From: Erythroxylum novogranatense
Lineage: Eukaryota; Streptophyta; Magnoliopsida; Malpighiales; Erythroxylaceae
DNA length: 64,000 nucleotides
Assembly: GCA_029891385.1 (NCBI GenBank)
Contig: CM057231.1
Coordinates: 68,526,990 to 68,590,989 of the forward strand
Direction of reading: 5' to 3'
A program made the translations under genes and the position numbers. Below are positions 60,101 to 64,000 of this stretch, piece after piece (within the stretch, counting starts at the first letter, position 1; every line of letters begins with the position of its first letter). A model generated the notes under the pieces. The model worked only from the letters and a program-made list of their open reading frames with translations. It ran no database searches and had not been told where the DNA came from.

Positions 60101-60288
60101 TCACCGTAGTCAAAAGGGTTATGTGGAGATGAACGATAAGTTGATAAGATTGAACGGCAGAGCTTGGGATAGAGAGTGGAAGCGCAGGTTTGGGAAGGTA
60201 GCTGCGGAGGAGAAGGGGCAGAGATGAACCAAGCTGGCGACGTCAAAGAAAAGATTGCAAAGAGAAATAAGGATGATGTAGGTAACAT
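55371..60288 (-). CDS. PME: Type-I pectinesterase / pectinesterase inhibitor, three exons
   Basis: Exons 60288-59626, 56569-56215 and 56068-55371 join in frame to 571 codons plus stop, with GT-AG introns. The enzyme removes methyl groups from cell-wall homogalacturonan. Seen: hydrophobic signal peptide (5-24); PMEI-like pro-region with Cys at 35, 44, 69, 104 and 150; a basic processing site RRRERRL (236-242); then the catalytic domain with GYYYE (294-298), QAVAV (Gln363), GYQDTLY (Asp386), GTVDFIFG (Asp407) and LGRPW (Arg475, Trp477). All catalytic residues are present and length is normal. Intron 1 is 3.06 kb and full of transposon DNA; intron 2 is 146 bases. The motif order resembles the PME7/20/41 group but this is not certain. 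The CDS covers the span including introns. Confidence 0.93.
57059..57108. repeat. Compound (TC)n(CA)n(TA)n microsatellite
   Basis: Three dinucleotide runs in direct succession within intron 1. Confidence 0.98.
57600..59360. mobile_element. Probable hAT-like non-autonomous element in intron 1
   Basis: The left end reads TAGGGTGTTTATGG and the right end, reversed, ACAGGAGTGTTCAATA, like TAGGGGTGTTCA-type hAT termini of plants. Next to both ends are repeated GAACTCGAAC / GGTTCGGTTC / GAGTTCGGTT words in opposite orientation (57640-57770 and 59140-59330). The interior is AT-rich with no transposase. The 8-base target duplication is not clear. Confidence 0.55.
58500..58772 (-). mobile_element. 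tRNA-derived SINE with target duplications
   Basis: On the minus strand a 249-base GC-richer unit starts at 58760, has a pol III B box GGTTCGATTCC at 58692-58702 with a plausible A box about 40 bases upstream, and ends in an A-rich tail (ATAAAAAAAT) at 58512. It is flanked by CAATATTATTAT (58500-58511) and CAATATTGTTAT (58761-58772), target duplications with one difference. Length, boxes and tail are those of a plant SINE. It sits inside the hAT-like element in intron 1 and in the same orientation as the pectinesterase gene. Confidence 0.75.
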
Positions 60289-60357
60289 CCTGGGATTGCT
60301 TTGGCTGGTTTAGTTTCTTAGGATTCTGGACATGGCATACATTTACAGATACTATAC

Positions 60358-60364
60358 ATTTATA
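60358..60364 (-). promoter_or_regulatory. Candidate TATA box of the pectinesterase gene
   Basis: TATAAAT on the minus strand, 70 bases upstream of the start codon. This places the promoter almost against the GRAS pseudogene. Confidence 0.4.
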
Positions 60365-60389
60365 TTATGTGTACGTTCAGGGCCTACAA

Positions 60390-61085
60390 AAGCGCGTTGT
60401 CACTGTTGCGTGGGGTGGGGTTCTGATTGTCAGTTCCATCAGTTAATAACCGCATCAGACATTTACATTGACTTAATAGAAGACTTTGAGCAGTGCGCCA
60501 AGTTGCGTTTGGAAAGATATCCCAAAAGATAAAAAATGCACTCCGTGAGATGTAATCTATCGGAATGTTTTTCAAACTCTGGAGCTTTTTCATCAACATC
60601 CAATGGCAATGATTTTTAACCCTGCCTTCATAATCCCTAGTCTACCAGCGCTTGTATGTCTCACGCCTCTTAACCCTCTCCACTGTCCCGCATGCCATAG
60701 CATTCATAGCCTCCCACCCGTCGAACTCCTCCTCCATCATCAATATCCAAACTTAATCAGAAGCCGAAAAGTGCTTCCTGTAACCTTGTCACGAAGAATG
60801 GGCATCATGCGATCCATTTATCACAGAAAGAACAAAAATATCTGGTTTCATCTTCCTAATTAAGGCAAGGACAGCATCCCCTGGTCAGCTCAATTCGTCA
60901 GTTTCATTATGCAGGTGCTTGAACCGGTTTAGACAATTAACTGCTGGCACTTCGTCTCATAGTCATTTTCAAGTACTCAATTGGGATTTTCTCCCAATGC
61001 TGTGCAGGAACAGGATTGTACTCGAATGGAACATTGAAGCGATCACAATGTTTAGCTAGACAGCGTCCATTCTCCTCAATCATTT
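60390..61085 (-). pseudogene. GRAS transcription factor, C-terminal remnant
   Basis: The minus strand encodes, in changing frames, 'AEMIEENGRCLAKHCDRFNV', 'PFEYNPVPAQHWEKIPIEYL', 'AVNCLNRFKHLHNET', 'PGDAVLALIRKMKPDIFVLS', 'VINGSHDA', 'FFVTRLQEALFGF', 'AMNAMACGTVERVKRRETYK', then the C-terminal end down to about 60390. These match in order the leucine-repeat/VHIID end, PFYRE and SAW parts of SCL9/SCL14-type GRAS proteins ('RFNVPFEYNAIAQKWETIxxEDL', 'PRDAVLxLIRRxxPDIFIxxIxNG', 'ERVERPETYKQWQ'). At least four frameshifts or stops are present. The N-terminal half is not found. Confidence 0.8.
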
Positions 61086-61089
61086 CTGC

Positions 61090-62484
61090 TAGGATTTTAG
61101 GTTTTTAACTTTTAATTTTTAAATTTTAGAATTTAATTTCACGCATACCTTTAAATAATATATGTGTCTTACGCTGTCCCAAAAGGTAATTTGATGTGGC
61201 AGATAATAACAGTTTATTTATGTAAAAATTAAAATTTAAGTATTTTATTACTACTTTTTATGAGTTAAGTAAATATTATAAAATTGAGTAAGAATGAACA
61301 TTTCTTTTATAATTAACCCTATATTTGTCATGTTGAGGAAGACTATGTAATAAAAACATAATTTGTAAAACAAAATGAAATAAGAATAATAAGAAAATTT
61401 TAATAAAATTTGGTTAATTAGATAAGTTAAATCCTTAAAATTTAAGAATATTTGATTTTATATCGATTTATTTTCTTCAAATAAAGATTACAAATTTCAC
61501 ACATATATATGATTTACATAGGTATAATTAATTATAAAGTTTAACTGATATAATCTTATACAATTTTCTCCTTTAATAAACTTAACCTAATTTGAACATG
61601 ATTTTAATAAAGTTTAAAATCCTTTTAAATCTGAAATTCACCAAGAATATTTTTTCATTGCGAACATGGTGATGTCTTACATCGTGTTTTATAGATTCTT
61701 TTGAAACATGAATATAAGGTCTAATAAGTGTACAACCTAGGCCTAGGATTGGTATGGAAGCTCGAATTTATTGGACCCCACCCAACTCAAAATTTATAGA
61801 TGCTACTCAATTTTGGCCTATGCATTTTAATTTATGAAACGACATTATTTTACTCTAGGTAAAATGACATCGTTTAGCACCTCTCTTGTCTCTTTCTACG
61901 TTATTTATTCTCTTCTCTTCTTCAACATTGTAGATGAATCTACAGTGTAGCCAATTGAAGCTTGAAAATGTTCCTCTCCCTCGTACATCTCTGCCTGCTA
62001 CTCGACCCTTACTTCCTCTACCCTTGCTTTCTTCCTCTTCCCTCACATTCAATCTCCACTCTTTAGAACAACTACTTCACTCTCCTTTATTGCATTATGT
62101 ATTTCATTTTCTAGTTTTCCTCAATTAATCTCATGTATGTTTGGCAAGTATTACAACTAGGGGTGTGCATATACCTATTTGATATACAACTATTAATTAT
62201 TTGTGAATTCTTCAAATATCTACGTTAATCGTGTTCTGATTTATTTTTTTAATTCTTTACTTGGTATCAATCTTTTGAGTCTTAATATTGTTGTTGTTAT
62301 TTCATTTTATGATTATACGAGAGGTTTCTTGCATTTTAATGGCTTATTATGCTTTCCATAAAAAAATCAATGTCAACTTGTCCATTTTAAGCTCTTTAGC
62401 CAATCTTAATACTTGGTTGGGTCATATAGAAATTATCATTTACTTGTACAAGTTCTTGTTTTGGACATACTTAATTAGAGTTTA
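61090..62484. other. AT-rich intergenic DNA
   Basis: No recognisable gene or repeat end. Short open frames at 61855-62128 (both strands) and 62288-62569 lack any recognisable family. Confidence 0.5.
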
Positions 62485-64000
62485 TGTTCGACCCCGATTT
62501 TTGAGTGAAAATAAGAAATATTCAAAAGTGGATGAGTTGATTGAAATTAAGTTGAAAATTAAAAAATAAACAGAGAAAGAGTGAGAAGATGAAAAATTGT
62601 GAAAAGTTTGACTTTTTGACCTTTAAAAGTTGACTTTTGATTTAGGCAAAATTTGATAAAATGATCTACATGAAACTTGTAGATTATGTTAAGAGCTTTC
62701 TGTAGCCATAAAGTTTACAATTTTTCGATATCGGGAGTGAAAGTTATGATCAGTCAAAGTTTAAGTGTGTAGGGGTTGACTTTTATTATGGCTGAAACTT
62801 TGACTGAGAAATTTACTTAGTTAGAGGTTGTTTTAGCCTTTAAGTTCTTTATGAAAGTTGAAGGATTTGATTTGATCTTTATTTTGATATAAAGTATGGA
62901 ATTTTTCGATCAAGAAATAATAAGTTATGATTTTTACAAGTTTATGTTATAGTTTTAGCATGAATATTAGATGACAGAATCTTTGACAGAAAAATGGACT
63001 CCCTTAGGAGTCAAATTGATTTTTATGTCCTTCATGAAAGTTGAAGGTGACTTTTTGATCTTCGCATCGATATAAAATATGACATGATAGGATTTTGGAG
63101 TTGAAGGATATGAATTTCCAAATTCCTTTGATTAATTAGGGAATTTTTATTTTGGACAGAAATTTTGATGATAAATTTGATCACCTTAGAGATAGAATTG
63201 ATTTTTGAGTTCTCCATGAAAGTTGTAGAGCTTTCTCCAAGCTTTCCATAGAGACCAAATTTGTCACATTTGGAGTTCGGGATCAAGAGTTATAAATGTG
63301 GAAAATTTTGGATTTATTTAGGTTAAAAAAAAAAGGGATTAAGCTCGCACTCGCCCGTCGCACCCAGGCGGGCTCGTGAGGGCGAGTTCGGGCTCGCTGT
63401 ATGCCAGCCACTCGCCCTCGTGAGGGCGAGCGCGGGCTCGCCCAGTGGGCGCCAGTGCAACGCCGTTTTCTCCTCCTCGCGCGACGTCGTTCCGTTCTTC
63501 CTCCGTTGCTCGCGCGCGTTTTCCTCCAAATGGCGTCGTTCCGTTTCCTCTTTATGACGCCGTTTTGCATTTCTTTTTCTCTGCGCGAGCGTCCGTTCCT
63601 TCATCCGACGTCGTTTTGCTTCCCGAACGCACAAAACGTCGCCGTTTTGATTCCCTCCTAATTTTTGCTATTGATTTTCAAATCCGACCCTTATGCAATC
63701 TTTTGCTCATATCTTTTCCGTCCGACATCTGATTGAGTTGATTTTTGAAGCGTTGGATTCCTAAGACAATTCTCTACATACTCATAGAAAATTTGTGAAT
63801 TTTTTAGATTTAATTAAGGATGATTAATTTAATCAAAGTGAGTTGGGAAATTTTCTGAACATGGCTCAGTATTTTGAGAAATTCGGGATCTGTGGAGATC
63901 CGATTGAAGTGATTCTTGAGGCAAAATAAATTTAAGACATGGGGCTACAAATCATAAGAAGAAATGAAATGTCAAATTTGCCCCTAAGACTTCCAATTTC
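62485..64000 (+). repeat. Ty3/gypsy-type LTR, running off the window
   Basis: Starts TGTTCGACCCCGATTTTTGA, close to the start of the (reversed) solo LTR at 15336. Contains four tandem diverged copies of a ~182-base unit (62620-63300), then a GC-rich block with CTCGCCCTCGTGAGGGCGAG inverted text (63340-63440) and five CGTCGTTCCG / CGTCGTTTTG words (63480-63650). The long open frames here are compositional. Confidence 0.55.
62620..63300. repeat. ~182-base tandem repeat in the LTR
   Basis: The word CATGAAAGTTG with neighbours recurs near 62668, 62849, 63032 and 63214. Each copy is followed by a 'GATATAAARTATGGAATTTT'-like word and 'GTTATGA'-like text. Confidence 0.75.

Noticed and set aside
60603..60863. 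86-codon plus-strand frame as a gene
   Set aside because: The minus strand here encodes GRAS-domain sequence; the plus frame is a shadow.
63283..63732. Several overlapping Arg-rich and Pro/Ala-rich frames on both strands
   Set aside because: GC-rich LTR segment; frames open in most phases by composition and lack any family motif.

Overview
This is nuclear DNA from a flowering plant, most likely a eudicot. The evidence is spliced plant genes (type-I pectin methylesterase, EIN3-like transcription factor), AT-rich intergenic sequence, plant Ty1/copia and Ty3/gypsy retrotransposons, L1-type LINEs with a DUF4283-like ORF1, a tRNA-derived SINE and a CACTA-type transposon end. The species cannot be fixed from the sequence. 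Only two host genes look intact: an EIN3/EIL ethylene-signalling transcription factor on the + strand (about 36.6-39.93 kb, CDS 37957-39765) and a three-exon pectinesterase on the - strand (55371-60288). The C-terminal remains of a GRAS gene lie just upstream of the pectinesterase.

Most of the rest is nested transposons. 1-10552: a minus-strand Ty1/copia element with an extra post-pol ORF, cut by the window start and interrupted by a 2.1-kb solo LTR (6009-8111, TSD CTAAT). About 10.6-15.6 kb: minus-strand LINE ORF1 sequence split by a 3.5-kb solo LTR (11829-15336, TSD CTATT). 15.99-20.16 kb: a decayed Ty3/gypsy gag and LTR-like sequence. 20166-33120: a solo LTR (TSD CATAG) that was itself hit by a complete 9.4-kb copia element (20796-30184, TSD AGACT). 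33.4-35.3 kb: LINE ORF2 remains. 40.7-43.65 kb and 44.5-45.96 kb: two more LINE fragments. About 46.0-47.65 kb: an Athila/Tat-like LTR, primer-binding site and gag, disrupted by a third copia element (47652-51950, 3' half only). 51952 to about 52340: an LTR-like fragment. 62485-64000: a second large gypsy-type LTR running off the window.

The most unusual part is about 52.4-55.17 kb. It ends in a CACTA-type terminus with subterminal repeats, and carries in 2.8 kb exon fragments of at least four unrelated plant genes: diaminopimelate decarboxylase, an RS31/RS40-type SR splicing factor, ANGUSTIFOLIA and NOP53. A fifth exon-like piece is unidentified. Splice sites are preserved, so genomic DNA was captured rather than cDNA. 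It looks like a gene-fragment-carrying (Pack-CACTA-like) transposon sitting about 200 bp from the 3' end of the pectinesterase gene.

Other points: the EIN3-like protein has several radical changes in its DNA-binding domain; the complete copia element shows far more 1-3 base indels between its LTRs than expected; and each copia LTR carries its own purine-rich minisatellite at the same place. No rRNA, tRNA gene, CRISPR array or bacterial-type feature is present.
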